Assembly (NCBI GenBank): GCA_026388155.1
Contig: JAPLKI010000007.1
Span: forward strand, 1 to 64,000
Length of the DNA stretch: 64,000 nucleotides
Direction of reading: 5' to 3'
Source of the DNA: Elusimicrobiota bacterium
GTDB lineage: Bacteria > Elusimicrobiota > Elusimicrobia > Elusimicrobiales > UBA9959
Shown here: positions 14,389 to 23,917 of the stretch, in pieces
Position numbering within the stretch: the stretch's first letter is position 1
How the letters are laid out: every line of letters starts with the position of its first letter
Translations under genes and position numbers: made by a program
The notes under the pieces: generated by a model
Database searches by the model: none
What the model was told of the DNA's origin: nothing
What the model saw: the letters and a program-made list of their open reading frames with translations, nothing else

Positions 14389-16359
14389 TCAACACTTATA
14401 ATATTTAAACATTTCCGCCATGAACAGGAACTGCGCCGCATGGGCTGCGGCCGGCTTTGGGAGCGAGATTTTAACCCGTGAGCGGTACTCGCTCAGGCGC
14501 TGGCTGAAAGCGGCGGCCGCTTCCTTTTCCGTGACCTTAAGTTTTTCAAAATCCAGTACCAGCTTAACCTTTGTTTCCTTCAGATAAATCCGCAGTTCCT
14601 CGGCCAGCTTCTCTCCCTGATAACGGTCCAGCGCGCCCTCAAGGCGCACCCGCAGCTGGTTTTTGCGGCCGTCGTATTGCTCAACCAGCACGGATAGTTT
14701 CTGCGGCACATTGTAAGCGGCTATGCGCTGGGCCAGCCATTCACGGCTGAACTGCGGCGGCGGCATGCGCCAGGAAGCGCGCATAAGCGCGGGGTTCTGG
14801 AATAAATTGAAGCGCAGTTTAAAAGAAGTCCACAAGGCCGCGGCCACGGCGCCCCAGGCCAGCGCCCTGTCGGCAAAGGAAGGGTTGCCGAGAGCCGCGT
14901 AAACATTTTTCTTAATACGGTGCACTATGGCGCGCGCGCGCAGCGTGGGGCCGAACAATTCTCCCGCCAGAAAAACGGGATAGCCCTTGCGCGCTTCAGC
15001 GGCGTAGCGCGCGGCTTTAATCCTAAGAAAGGGGTTGCTGGAGTCTTTATGTTTAAGGTAGCCGGTCAGCAGGGTCTCGGCCACGCGGTAGATGGAGGGG
15101 CCCAGCTCGCGGAAGTCGGTCCTGAAGCAGTATTCCTGGGAATTTTCTATTTCCGCTGCCGTCATGCGGGGATGTTCCAGCAGTGACTTGAAACCGCTGG
15201 CAACTTTCCAGTACTTGGCGGGATTCTCGGCGTATTCCCGGCGCAGAAGGCCGCCGGCGCGCACCTTATCGTAAAGCGGGGTGCCGGGATTCGGATTATA
15301 GATCATGAACTGGCAGAGGTCCGGTTTCATGGCCAGTAGTTTCTTAAGCTCGCCGCGGATTATGTCGGTGGTCTGGTAATCAAAGCCCACTATCATGGAA
15401 GCCAGGATCATTACGCCGTTATCTTTCAGTCCCTTGAATATCTCTTCGGCTGACTTGCCGGCGCGCTTATCATAACCCGAGCGTTCGCCCTCGTAACCTA
15501 TCCACACGCCGTCCACGCCCATTTCGAGCAGTTCTTCCGGCTGGTAAAGGCTGAGCGCCTTGATGCTCGCGAAAGCAAAAATTGAAAGCGGCCGGCCGCC
15601 GGCCACCACCAGGTCGCGGAACTCAAGGGCCCGTTTGCGGTCAAGCAGGAACTCCTCGTCTAAAATAGTGAACTGCGCGTCCGGATTTACTTTGAGGTGC
15701 CTTTTCACCACTTCGTAAACCTGCGCGCCGGTGGAAAGCAGGCGCAGATGCTGACGCTTGAAAAAATGTGAGGTGGAGCAGAAGTCGCAGCCGTTAGGGC
15801 AGCCGAGCCCCGCGAAGATCATGCCGGTGCGGGAAATTGTTTTTGAAAAGATCTGCATCTGGCTTTCTATGAACGGATGCTTATGCTCAAGCAGCGGCGG
15901 CTGACCCAGTAATTCGCGCGTGAAAGCCACGCCCTCGCCCCGGCAGATATGATCGCCAAAAGGTGTAAGGGCCTCGTCCGGCAGCACGGTTCCGTAGCCG
16001 CCCAGGATTATTTTGCTATTCGGGGAATACTTGCGCACCAGGGTTGAAAGCTCCTTCATGCGGTGATAAGTGACCACTATGAAGGAAATTCCCACGTAGT
16101 CATAACCTTTTTTAAGTTCTTTTATCAGTTCCCGCTTTGAGGGATAATGCAGCGCCACGGTGGGATTGTCAAGGTTTTCGGCTATGTAATCCAGGGAGAA
16201 CTGGCGGTGCACGGCGCGCGGGCTGAACATCCCCTGCGCCCTGGTGACCTGCGCGTGAAGCAGCTCATAGCCCACGCTCTGGGCGTCGCCATAGGCGGGT
16301 CCTATGGGGCGCATAATGCTGGTAAGTAAAAGTTTCGGCGCTTTGTTGCCTGTGGTCAC
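14389..16359 (-). CDS. B12-binding-type radical SAM protein with a C-terminal STAS-like domain
   Basis: 656 residues, GTG start with GGAGA upstream. The N-terminus (about 1-155) looks like a cobalamin-binding Rossmann domain without an obvious DxHxxG: YDYVGISFIVVTYHRMKEL and SKIILGGYGTVLPDEAL. The radical SAM cluster is CPNGCDFC (CxxxCxxC, about residue 190), followed by FTILDEEFLLDRKRALEF and a TIM-barrel-like core to about 400. Residues ~540-640 (LRVRLEGALDRYQGEKLAEE ... VKLVLDFEKLKVTEKEAAAA) resemble a STAS domain. The substrate is unknown; relatives often act in lipid, hopanoid or secondary metabolism. Confidence 0.82.
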   Translation of the reverse strand: MTTGNKAPKLLLTSIMRPIGPAYGDAQSVGYELLHAQVTRAQGMFSPRAVHRQFSLDYIAENLDNPTVALHYPSKRELIKELKKGYDYVGISFIVVTYHRMKELSTLVRKYSPNSKIILGGYGTVLPDEALTPFGDHICRGEGVAFTRELLGQPPLLEHKHPFIESQMQIFSKTISRTGMIFAGLGCPNGCDFCSTSHFFKRQHLRLLSTGAQVYEVVKRHLKVNPDAQFTILDEEFLLDRKRALEFRDLVVAGGRPLSIFAFASIKALSLYQPEELLEMGVDGVWIGYEGERSGYDKRAGKSAEEIFKGLKDNGVMILASMIVGFDYQTTDIIRGELKKLLAMKPDLCQFMIYNPNPGTPLYDKVRAGGLLRREYAENPAKYWKVASGFKSLLEHPRMTAAEIENSQEYCFRTDFRELGPSIYRVAETLLTGYLKHKDSSNPFLRIKAARYAAEARKGYPVFLAGELFGPTLRARAIVHRIKKNVYAALGNPSFADRALAWGAVAAALWTSFKLRFNLFQNPALMRASWRMPPPQFSREWLAQRIAAYNVPQKLSVLVEQYDGRKNQLRVRLEGALDRYQGEKLAEELRIYLKETKVKLVLDFEKLKVTEKEAAAAFSQRLSEYRSRVKISLPKPAAAHAAQFLFMAEMFKYYKC

Positions 16360-16475
16360 TTAAATCTCCAAAATTTCCCAACCCCTGGTTCAATTATATA
16401 AAATTAACAGGGAACACAGGTGATTTGACTTAGAGACGCAACATGCTAGAATAATAAGCCGTCAGGGGAATTAAA

Positions 16476-17639
16476 ATGAAAAATTTCACTTTTTATAATC
16501 CGGTAAAAATAATTTTCGGAAAAGGAACGATTGAAAAAATCGGAGCCGAGGCCGCCGGCTACGGCAAAAAGGCCCTGCTTGTTTACGGAAAGGGCAGCAT
16601 AAAAAAGAACGGCGTTTACTCCGCCGTAACGGACAGTCTTAAGGCATCGGGCGTGGCTTTTGCGGAGCATGAAGGAGTAAAATCCAACCCGGTCCTTTCT
16701 CACGCCCGCGAAGGCATAAAAAAAACCAGAGAGAATAAATGCGATGTCATCATAGCGGCGGGCGGCGGCAGCGTGATAGACGAGTCAAAAACCATAGCGG
16801 CCGGCGCCTTATACGCGGGCGATGTCTGGGATTTTTTTACCGGCAAAGCGGGAGTTAAAAACGCGATGCCGCTGCTGACAGTTCTGACCATTCCGGCCAC
16901 GGGCTCGGAGATGAACTCGGGTTTCGTATTGACAAACGAGGGCACAAAAGAAAAATTCGCATCCGGCTCGGCCATGTCTTTCCCCAAGGTCTCGATAATG
17001 GACCCGCTCGTCACCGTTACCCTCCCTAAAGCGCAGACGGCCAACGGCGCGGTGGACGCTTTGGCTCATATCGTTGAGGGCTATTTCACCACTAAAGATA
17101 AAGACGCCGCGATAACCGACGAACTGGTGCACGCCATTGCCCGCTCGGTCATCGCAAGCACGGACCGGATACTCGAAAACCCCGGGGATTATAACGCCCG
17201 GGCCTCCATGATGTGGTCGGCCACGCTCGCCCTGAACGGTTTGCAGGCCCTGGGCTACGGCGGGGGAAGCTTCATAAATCACGCGATAGAACATTCACTG
17301 AGCGCCTTGTACGATATCGCGCACGGAGCGGGGCTGGCCATAGTTATGCCGGCCTGGTTTAAATATGACCTGAAAACTTCGGGGCCGGAGCGCCTTGCTA
17401 AATTCGGCAAAGCGGTATTCGGCATTGCCGCGGCTTCGGACGCGGAAGCGGCGGAAATGACGATAGCCGCTTTTGAAAAATGGTTTTCCAAAATAGGCGC
17501 TCCGCTGAAACTTTCGGAAGTGAAAATACCGGCTGCGGACATCCCGAAAATAGCGGAAAACGCCATGGGACTTATAAACATGTGGGAAATAGACTGCGAC
17601 CGGAAGTCTGTTGAGGAGATACTCCGCAAGGCGGCGTAA
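16476..17639 (+). CDS. iron-containing alcohol dehydrogenase (butanol dehydrogenase/YqhD-like)
   Basis: 387 residues, the normal length. It should reduce aldehydes with NAD(P)H. The nucleotide-binding half shows KALLVYGKGSIKKNGVY and AAGGGSVIDESKTIAAG; TIPATGSEMNSGFV follows. Metal ligands fit GAVDALAHIVEGY (Asp, His), FINHAIEHSLSALYDIAHG (two His) in the expected order. TFYNPVKIIFGKG at the start is typical of YqhD-like enzymes. It is alone between two convergent or divergent intergenic gaps and probably acts in fermentation or aldehyde removal. Confidence 0.93.
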   Translation: MKNFTFYNPVKIIFGKGTIEKIGAEAAGYGKKALLVYGKGSIKKNGVYSAVTDSLKASGVAFAEHEGVKSNPVLSHAREGIKKTRENKCDVIIAAGGGSVIDESKTIAAGALYAGDVWDFFTGKAGVKNAMPLLTVLTIPATGSEMNSGFVLTNEGTKEKFASGSAMSFPKVSIMDPLVTVTLPKAQTANGAVDALAHIVEGYFTTKDKDAAITDELVHAIARSVIASTDRILENPGDYNARASMMWSATLALNGLQALGYGGGSFINHAIEHSLSALYDIAHGAGLAIVMPAWFKYDLKTSGPERLAKFGKAVFGIAAASDAEAAEMTIAAFEKWFSKIGAPLKLSEVKIPAADIPKIAENAMGLINMWEIDCDRKSVEEILRKAA

Positions 17640-17647
17640 TAGTAACA

Positions 17648-17708
17648 CAGGTAGACAGAATTCAGGAGTCAGAATTCAGAATTCCGGCTTCTGACTCCTA
17701 GCTGCCTG
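17648..17708. repeat. dispersed hairpin repeat (GAATTCAGGAGTCAGAATTC family), copy 1
   Basis: It begins CAGGTAGACAGAATTCAGG, continues AGTCAGAATTCAGAATTC and closes with CTTCTGACTCCT...CTGCCTG, giving a hairpin. Related copies are at 33324-33422 and 58597-58702. Confidence 0.85.
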
Positions 17709-17725
17709 ATAAGCATAATCTTGTA

Positions 17726-19171
17726 ATGAATAAAATCAACCCGCCTGTCCGCTGGCTTCTCGCCGGGCTTTCCGGAGCTCTGCTGGTATTTTCTTTCCCG
17801 CCTTTCGCCTTATGGCCGCTGGCCTGGGTCGCGTTATGCCCGCTGCTTCTGGCCGTTCTGGACTGCCCCGACGCCAAAAGCGCCGCCAACTTGGGGGCAT
17901 TTACGGGCCTCGTCTTTTACGCGACCTCCCTGCATTGGCTGGTAAACATATTCGGGCCGGTGGCCGCCGCTTTCTGGTGTGTTTTCTCCCTCTGGCTCGC
18001 TCTCCACGCAGCATTGCTCTGGAAGATATGGAACGGCAAAATAGCGGGCGGGAATGCCTCGCTTAAAGATTTTCTCTTTATAGCGGCGGCAGGCGCCCTC
18101 TGGGCCGGGCTTGAATATTTCAGGTGTGAAGTGTGGTGGCTGGAATGCGCCTGGCTGGCTTTGGGCTACAGCCAGACGCCGGCGCTGCCGATCCTGCAAA
18201 CCGCAAGCCTTATCGGTATATACGGTCTTTCCGCGCTGATAATCTCGGTCAACGCCGCCCTGTGCCTGCTGATAAAAGAACGGCGCGCCGCTCCGGCTGT
18301 TTCACTTATCCTGCTTTTATTCCTTCTTGCGCTCTGGGGCTGGCGCCGCGTCTGCATCCTGCCGATAGAATGGGGCGGGAAATTATCAGTGGCTTTGGTG
18401 CAGAACGAAAGCTTTAATCTGGCAAGTCTTTCTAAATACAGCTTAACCCCTGAAGCAAAAAAAGCGGATTTGCTGATATGGCCGGAATATTCATTCGTGG
18501 TGCAGCCGGGCCAGGAAGATCAATATCTCGCTTTACTTTTAAAGATCCTTAAAGGCTCCCACGCCGTAAAAATGATAGGGGCGGGCGTGTTTCCGGAGGA
18601 CGATAATTCAAAGAGCCGGATGAGAGATTTCGCCTGGTTCATATCTCCCGAAGGGAAAACCCTCGGCTTCTACGACAAGCTTCATCCCATTCCCTATGTT
18701 GAAAAGCGCCTCCTACCGGGCGACAAAGGCCTGATTCCGAATCCTTCCCCCGGGCCTGTCGCCACACCGCTGGGGAAACTGGGTCCGCAGATATGCTACG
18801 ACCTTGACTTCGAGGACGGCTCCCGCAAAATGGCGGCGCAAGGAGCGCAGATACTGGCCGTGAACAGCCTGGACCCGGCCGCCTGGGGGAAATGGCAGCA
18901 CCTCCAGCATTCAGCCATGGCGCCGGCAAGAGCGGTGGAATCGGGGTTATGGGTTGTCAGGGCCGCGTCTTCCGGCTCCTCGCAGATAATAGACCCGCTG
19001 GGAGATATAAGAGCCGCCCTGCCGCCGGCAGGTCCCGGCATTCTTACAGGAACGGCATATCTCACAATACCGGGAACTTTTTACTCGAGCTACGGCTGGC
19101 TTTTCGCCCGCTTCTGCCTTTTTGCGGCGCTGTCAGCCATACTGATATACTGGCGGCCATTTAAAAAATGA
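17726..19171 (+). CDS. lnt: apolipoprotein N-acyltransferase
   Basis: 481 residues. It N-acylates the lipid-modified cysteine of lipoproteins in the inner membrane, which implies a Gram-negative envelope. Residues 1 to ~210 form about six transmembrane helices (LAGLSGALLVFSFPPFALW near the start is typical). The nitrilase-like domain has LLIWPEYSF with the catalytic Glu (about residue 252), FYDKLHPIPYVEK with the Lys (about 313) and QICYDLDFED with the Cys (about 357). A last helix anchors the C-terminus. It has several lipoprotein clients in this window. Confidence 0.94.
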   Translation: MNKINPPVRWLLAGLSGALLVFSFPPFALWPLAWVALCPLLLAVLDCPDAKSAANLGAFTGLVFYATSLHWLVNIFGPVAAAFWCVFSLWLALHAALLWKIWNGKIAGGNASLKDFLFIAAAGALWAGLEYFRCEVWWLECAWLALGYSQTPALPILQTASLIGIYGLSALIISVNAALCLLIKERRAAPAVSLILLLFLLALWGWRRVCILPIEWGGKLSVALVQNESFNLASLSKYSLTPEAKKADLLIWPEYSFVVQPGQEDQYLALLLKILKGSHAVKMIGAGVFPEDDNSKSRMRDFAWFISPEGKTLGFYDKLHPIPYVEKRLLPGDKGLIPNPSPGPVATPLGKLGPQICYDLDFEDGSRKMAAQGAQILAVNSLDPAAWGKWQHLQHSAMAPARAVESGLWVVRAASSGSSQIIDPLGDIRAALPPAGPGILTGTAYLTIPGTFYSSYGWLFARFCLFAALSAILIYWRPFKK

Positions 19172-19203
19172 CGATATAGCTGCACAGTTGACAGACCGTT
19201 AAT

Positions 19204-20208
19204 TCAATCCCTTACGCATGTGCTTACTTTCCCGCGCGCGGCATATTCCTTTCTAGCCTTCGCCTCAAGTTCCGCGCTGTCCTTGTCTTCTGAGACCGAA
19301 GAGCCGCAGGAAAAAATAACGAGTTTTGCCTTCTCCTTCCCGTACAGGAAAGAATCTTTATTACTGTCCGCGTAATCCAGTATTATGTCCAGCTTGCGCA
19401 GGGCGTCGAACGAGACGTCGGCCCGGCCATAGCCTGACAGGTAGGAGTTCATGGCGGCCAGCGTCGGAAAATGCTCCTCTCCAAGCTGCGCGCCGTCGAA
19501 TACCATGGAATAAGCGTAGCGGACGGCGCGGTAGCCTTCTTTTGTCTTTTCGGCGAAGATGTCGCTGTCCTGCGCGAACTGTATTACCGCGCCGCGGTGC
19601 CGGGGGGAGAAAGATACGGGGCGCGCCAGGTCCTCTTCGGTCAGGGCCCGCTGGTAGCCGGCGCTTTTTAAAAGGCTTCTGGGCAGTTTTCCGAAAGAAG
19701 AGGTATCCACAAGAAAAGTTGAGCCGTCCTTATCCTCCACCTCCACCAGCGCGTGCCCTCCGGACTGGCTTGAGGCATTGAACGAGCCGATAGCCCTGGC
19801 TTTAAACTCCGGATAAGCGGTCCTGAAAAGGCGAAAGAACACCCTCTCAGCCTCCACACAGCCATTGAACGTACCGTAGCCCAGCGACTGCTGCGCCGTC
19901 CACTCATGCGGACCGCGCTGGGCCGGCTGGTCCGGGGCGTATCTTAGCGCGCTGTTCATGAAAACCAGCACATTGCTGACCGCCTCACGGGGGCTGTCGG
20001 CGCTCAGAGTTTCAAGGAATTCCACGGCTTTCTCCATGACCGCCGCGAGCTGCGGCCTGTCATCGAACAGCGCGCGCCTGCGGGATTCAAATTCGTCAAG
20101 CAGAGCCCTGTTACGGTCGGTCACAAAAGGTCCGCGCGGAGCGTCTCCGCAATAAGCGCCGCGGACCGTCAGCATAAGGCAAACCGCCAAAAAATATTTA
20201 AGGGTCAT
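19204..20208 (-). CDS. secreted transglutaminase-like protein
   Basis: About 334 residues from the ATG at 20208; a TTG at 20226 is possible. A signal peptide (TLKYFLAVCLMLTVRGAYC) leads an exported protein. The middle has a transglutaminase-type triad candidate: Cys in YGTFNGCVEAERVFFRLFR, His in SGGHALVEVED and Asp in FLVDTSSFG, correctly ordered and spaced. The C-terminal third has no motif I know (LYGKEKAKLVIFSCGSS). It may cut or cross-link peptides in the periplasm; the function is inferred from the triad only. Confidence 0.6.
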   Translation of the reverse strand: MTLKYFLAVCLMLTVRGAYCGDAPRGPFVTDRNRALLDEFESRRRALFDDRPQLAAVMEKAVEFLETLSADSPREAVSNVLVFMNSALRYAPDQPAQRGPHEWTAQQSLGYGTFNGCVEAERVFFRLFRTAYPEFKARAIGSFNASSQSGGHALVEVEDKDGSTFLVDTSSFGKLPRSLLKSAGYQRALTEEDLARPVSFSPRHRGAVIQFAQDSDIFAEKTKEGYRAVRYAYSMVFDGAQLGEEHFPTLAAMNSYLSGYGRADVSFDALRKLDIILDYADSNKDSFLYGKEKAKLVIFSCGSSVSEDKDSAELEAKARKEYAARGKVSTCVRD

Positions 20209-20248
20209 ATGGAGAACAGTATACAAAACCGGCCCGGACGATTTTTCG

Positions 20249-20953
20249 TCACGGTTTTGAGGTGTCTCCGTTGAATACCGCGTCTTCGCGGCTTTGATCC
20301 TGGCGTTCGGCCGTCAGGACTATCCAATGGAATATGGAAGGAAAGGTTTTTTGTTTCCGCTCTTTGCCGGTTTGCGCGCAATCAATTTCGTACACGGTAT
20401 CTTCACCAGGCCGGATAGCGACCTCTTCGTCAAAATATCCGCCGATACTTAAAAATCCGGCCGCCGCCCTGGAGGCGAGCATCTCTTTTTGATCCAGCCG
20501 GACATCTTTCGGGTAATCGCGCGCTTCTATCAATTCATAAACAAGAAAAAGTTCCCTCACCGACGGCGGCAATTCCCGCTCCGGCGGCGTTTTTGCCGGT
20601 ATACATTGGAACTTCATCGGATCTTTAAGAAGCTCCAAAGCTTTCGCCTTCGCCTCCGCAAGCGGCAGAGCGGCGATCTTTTTCCGAGACCGGTCTTCCT
20701 CTTCTCCAGCCTGTACAATAACGCAGTACACCAGAAAAAGATTGTACAGGAACGAATGCCACGCGATCATCAAAACGACAAAAGCGAGGATGAAGGCCTG
20801 CTCCTTGGACATTCCCCAGTGAACTTCCTGCCAGGGTTCCGTAACCCGGTAAATTATCCACACAGCCAGCGCGACGCCCGGATAACCCCACCATTTGGAA
20901 GGCGGCTCAGGTGTTGCCGATGCCCGATTAGTATCCGTATCGTTTATTGTCAT
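20249..20953 (-). CDS. hypothetical membrane protein
   Basis: 234 residues, not recognised. Two hydrophobic helices lie near residues 24-40 (YPGVALAVWIIYRV) and 52-80 (AFILAFVVLMIAWHSF ... LVYCVIV). A charged cytoplasmic-like C-terminal domain of about 150 residues follows, with ERELPPSVRELFLVYELIE and VYEIDCAQTGKER. It lies 22-40 bases upstream of the transglutaminase-like gene on the same strand, so the two may be co-transcribed. Confidence 0.6.
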   Translation of the reverse strand: MTINDTDTNRASATPEPPSKWWGYPGVALAVWIIYRVTEPWQEVHWGMSKEQAFILAFVVLMIAWHSFLYNLFLVYCVIVQAGEEEDRSRKKIAALPLAEAKAKALELLKDPMKFQCIPAKTPPERELPPSVRELFLVYELIEARDYPKDVRLDQKEMLASRAAAGFLSIGGYFDEEVAIRPGEDTVYEIDCAQTGKERKQKTFPSIFHWIVLTAERQDQSREDAVFNGDTSKP

Positions 20954-20963
20954 AATTCGTATC

Positions 20964-21072
20964 AGGGTTCATAGGTTCACAGTTCACGGTTCAAGGTTGT
21001 TTTTTCACACTCTCTTCTTGTATCCCCTGATTTCCAACCGTTGAACCATTAAACCGCTGAACCGTGAACCTG
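20964..21072. repeat. hairpin repeat of GGTTCACGGTTCA type
   Basis: GGTTCATAGGTTCACAGTTC and ACGGTTCAAGG on the left are mirrored by CCGTTGAACCATTAAACCGC and TGAACCGTGAACC on the right, with about 45 unpaired bases between. It is an imperfect long hairpin in the gap between two minus-strand genes and may end transcription of the upstream gene. Confidence 0.75.
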
Positions 21073-21103
21073 AATAGTAACATTTATACATTTATCCGGC
21101 GGC

Positions 21104-21544
21104 TCAAGATTGCAGCGCCGAGGACAGCGAATACAGGCGCCGGCGGGCCATCTCCTCAACTTTGAACCGGAGATCGGAATGGCGGGTCAGCAGCTCTTTG
21201 AATTCGTTTAAAACCATACAGCACACTTCACAATGCCCCTTCGCCACAATGGACGCCGTACGGGTCGTCGGCATAAGGAAACCTATCTCCCCGAAAAGGT
21301 CTCCGGGCCTTAGTTCCGCCACTTCTTTAGATAAAACGAACCAGCGCGAATGCCGCACCGACACCTTGCCATGGCGCACGACATAAACATCGGTCCCGAC
21401 CGTCCCTTCCTTAACGATAACGTCTCCGGGCTCGTATATGCAGACCGCCAGCGAGCGCAGCGTCTTTTCAAGTTCCGGCGCGGCTACGCATAACGTTCTG
21501 GAGAGCATTTCCAGGTCCCCATAGACTATTTTTCGTTTTTCCAT
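21104..21544 (-). CDS. cyclic-nucleotide-binding domain protein
   Basis: 146 residues from the ATG at 21544, chosen because GGGAGG lies about six bases upstream; an in-frame start 33 bases earlier lacks this. It is a single CRP-type cNMP-binding domain: IYEPGDVIVKEGTVGTDVYV, then GKVSVRHS, ELRPGDLFGEIGFL and TRTASIVAKG. The FGE and R-TAS residues form the phosphate-binding cassette. There is no DNA-binding domain, so it is a stand-alone sensor or regulator. Confidence 0.85.
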   Translation of the reverse strand: MEKRKIVYGDLEMLSRTLCVAAPELEKTLRSLAVCIYEPGDVIVKEGTVGTDVYVVRHGKVSVRHSRWFVLSKEVAELRPGDLFGEIGFLMPTTRTASIVAKGHCEVCCMVLNEFKELLTRHSDLRFKVEEMARRRLYSLSSALQS

Positions 21545-21612
21545 CTTCGCCTCCCGTTTTTCGCCGCTTTCAATCAACTTTGTGCGGCTTGTCCCCTTAC
21601 CCGATGTCTTAC

Positions 21613-21880
21613 TAGTGTAGTGTCTCGCAAATGGCTTTACTTTTGACTAGCCGATTTTGGAGCGAAACAAGGAACGAGGAGCGCGCATAGCGGGGCTATG
21701 TAAGTGACGAGTGACGCAGTTGTAGCCCAAAAGCGGCCAGCCCCCCGGGGGAGGCTCATCTTTGGCCGGCTGTTTCGTTGCTCCTCACTCACAGACCCCC
21801 GGTATGCTCATTCGTCGCGCCTCGCATCCGGCTCAAATCTGAGCCTTCAAAAGTAAAGCCATTTGCGAGACACTACACTA
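21613..21880. mobile_element. 268-bp non-coding element with 34-bp inverted repeats (type E1)
   Basis: The perfect 34-bp arms are 21613-21646 and 21847-21880 (outer TAGTGTAGTGTCTCGC). The interior contains GCCGATTTTGGAGCG, AGCCCCCCGGGGGAGGC and GTTGCTCCTCACTCACA. The same interior is found in the 268-bp element at 24201-24468, but the terminal repeats are unrelated. It sits at the 3' end of the Bax-inhibitor gene and provides its TAG stop. A solo terminal repeat lies at 7398-7431. Confidence 0.88.
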
Positions 21881-22570
21881 ACGCCTCTTGCCCGTAGCCC
21901 GCAGCAGGCTCAGGAAGAGATTTATAAAATCAAGATACAGCGTTAACGCCCCGGAAATCGCCTCTTTCTTATCTTCATCCGTTCCTTCATTGCCTATGAT
22001 ATTAAGGTTTTTTATTTTCTGAGTATCATAAGCGGTCAGTCCCACAAAAACCAGAATACCGAGATATGTGGTGATCCAGTAGACGGCGGCATTGTGCAGG
22101 AAAAAATTCACAAGCGAGGCCATAATTATTCCGACGAGGCCCATGAAGCAGAGATTTCCCACAGTCGTAAGGTCGGTTTTTGTGGTATACCCGTACAAGC
22201 TCATTAGCCCGAAGGTCCCGGCGGTGACAAAAAATGTGGAAGCGATGGAGGAGGCAGTGTATACCAGAAAAATTATGGAGATGGTTACGCCGTTCAGCAC
22301 CGCATAAGCCACAAAAACGGCGGACGCGGTGAATGCGGACATGGCTTTGAGCCATATAGCCAGATAGGCCACCAGGATAAGTTCGGCTATCAGCAGGCCG
22401 AAGAAAAGAAAACGGATCTTTACAAGACTGATCATCATTGCGGGATTTGCCGCCATATACCAGGCAACCGCTCCCGTTACGGCGAGTCCCGCTGTCATCC
22501 AGCTATATACATGGTTTATGAAAGTGCGGGTTTCCGCCTCCGCCTGGCTTAGAACCAATGTGTTTTCCAT
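21878..22570 (-). CDS. Bax inhibitor-1 / YccA family membrane protein
   Basis: 230 residues from the ATG at 22570 (AGGAG upstream). About seven hydrophobic segments follow a short N-terminus that ends ETRTFINHVYSWMTAGLA, the usual YccA/YbhL start. GYTTKTDLTTVG and LTAYDTQKIKNL (acidic pair of the calcium-leak family) are visible. Such proteins are integral inner-membrane proteins linked to ion leak and FtsH. The C-terminus LYLDFINLFLSLLRATGKRR is normal, so the neighbouring element removed little or nothing. Confidence 0.92.
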   Translation of the reverse strand: MENTLVLSQAEAETRTFINHVYSWMTAGLAVTGAVAWYMAANPAMMISLVKIRFLFFGLLIAELILVAYLAIWLKAMSAFTASAVFVAYAVLNGVTISIIFLVYTASSIASTFFVTAGTFGLMSLYGYTTKTDLTTVGNLCFMGLVGIIMASLVNFFLHNAAVYWITTYLGILVFVGLTAYDTQKIKNLNIIGNEGTDEDKKEAISGALTLYLDFINLFLSLLRATGKRR

Positions 22571-22949
22571 GTGTTTTCTCCTGTGGGGATGAGACGCACC
22601 CCCCGGGACGCCGGTTTGCGGGAAATACAAGCGATTATCGCACCTGACTTCCCCCGGAGACCCTTCTTCCCGTTGCCGGAACTGCACTTCAAAGGATATA
22701 ATACAATAACTTATGTAGGAGGGGAAACCGCAATGCGGTGTCCCCTCAGTTGTTGGGAAAGGGTGGAAACCGCAATGCGGTGTCCCCTCAGTCGCGGACA
22801 GCGCCAGAGGCCCGCGACAGGTCAGTGCCACAGCTGTTGGGAAAAGGGTCGTCTACTCATGGACGGTATCCCTCAGACGGCCAAAAAAGACCGCCGGGAA
22901 GTTTAGCTCGTTTTTAGTCAATGCTTCCGCATAAAGCGGGAAAAAGGTT
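22571..22949. repeat. repeat-rich intergenic region
   Basis: It contains a tandem duplication: GGAAACCGCAATGCGGTGTC plus CCCTCAGT at 22723-22750 and again at 22765-22792, each with a CCGCAATGCGG palindrome. At 22788-22833 follows the repeat shared with 2011-2060. CCTCAGACGGCC near 22873 recurs at about 24762. No gene is supported. It serves as the divergent region between the Bax-inhibitor gene and the YihY gene. Confidence 0.7.
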
Positions 22950-23792
22950 ATGACCGAAAAAGAAAAAAGCCGGAAACTGAGCCTTACCGTCCTTATTTCC
23001 AGGGTCTGGCAGGGCCTGGGAAATAATTATTGCTTCGACATGGCGGCGGAGCTTGGTTTTTATTTTCTTTATTCCCTTTTTCCCTTCCTGATTTTTCTGG
23101 GCGCGGTGGCGGGCTATTTTCCGATAGCTTCCAACCCGGAAAAAATTCTCCGCCTCATGAAGGAATTCTTACCCGACTATCTCTTTACCATGGCGGGACC
23201 GGCCGTCCTTGACCTTCTTTTTAAACCCAGAAAACTGCTGGCAGCCGGGACCCTTATATTGGCGTTCTGGTCGGCGTCTTCCGCCGTCTCGGCCCTGATG
23301 GCCGCGCTCAACAGGATACATTGCGTCCAGGAACGGCGCTCGTATTGGAGAACCAAGGGAATTTCCCTCCTGCTCACCACCGCTCTCATCGGAGTCATCC
23401 TGACAGCGGTTATGGCGCTGGTGATGGGGCCCATCGTCAGGAACTGGCTTATAGCCGAGATCGGTTTTCCGGTCGGATTGAGGGTTCTTTTCGGGGCGTT
23501 CCGCTGGGCCATTTGGGTTACCGTGATCTTTCTTGTGTTGGCGCTGGTTTTCAGTTTCGGGCCTAATATTAAACGCCCTTTCAAGTTATTCAGCTATGGG
23601 GCTTTCGTCACCCTTGTCGGGCAGTTCGTTTTTTCCGAGCTTTTCCGTATTTATCTCCATAGCACGGGACCCTATAATCTGTTTTACGGCGCCGCGGGGG
23701 GCATAATAGGCCTCATGACCTGGCTGTACATAATGGGCTTTATGATATTGGCCGGAGCGCAGGTCAACCACGAACTGGGAGAGCAGAACTGA
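22950..23792 (+). CDS. YihY/BrkB family inner-membrane protein
   Basis: 280 residues with about six transmembrane segments. Family signatures are MAAELGFYFLYSLFPFLIFL (residues ~31-50), WSASSAVSALMAALNRIH and YGAAGGIIGLMTWLYIMGF near the end. The old name ribonuclease BN is not valid for this family; its members are membrane proteins of unclear, possibly transport, function. Start ATG 22950. Confidence 0.9.
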   Translation: MTEKEKSRKLSLTVLISRVWQGLGNNYCFDMAAELGFYFLYSLFPFLIFLGAVAGYFPIASNPEKILRLMKEFLPDYLFTMAGPAVLDLLFKPRKLLAAGTLILAFWSASSAVSALMAALNRIHCVQERRSYWRTKGISLLLTTALIGVILTAVMALVMGPIVRNWLIAEIGFPVGLRVLFGAFRWAIWVTVIFLVLALVFSFGPNIKRPFKLFSYGAFVTLVGQFVFSELFRIYLHSTGPYNLFYGAAGGIIGLMTWLYIMGFMILAGAQVNHELGEQN

Positions 23793-23917
23793 CACGGAGA
23801 TGGGGCGCTCATTTATCCTTAGCCGTGCCCGCCCGGATAAATGCATAGCGCGGGGGACAAAATGCCCGTGACCGCCCGCCGGGTAAAGTTGTATATGGAT
23901 CTCACACTGGAGGCTAA

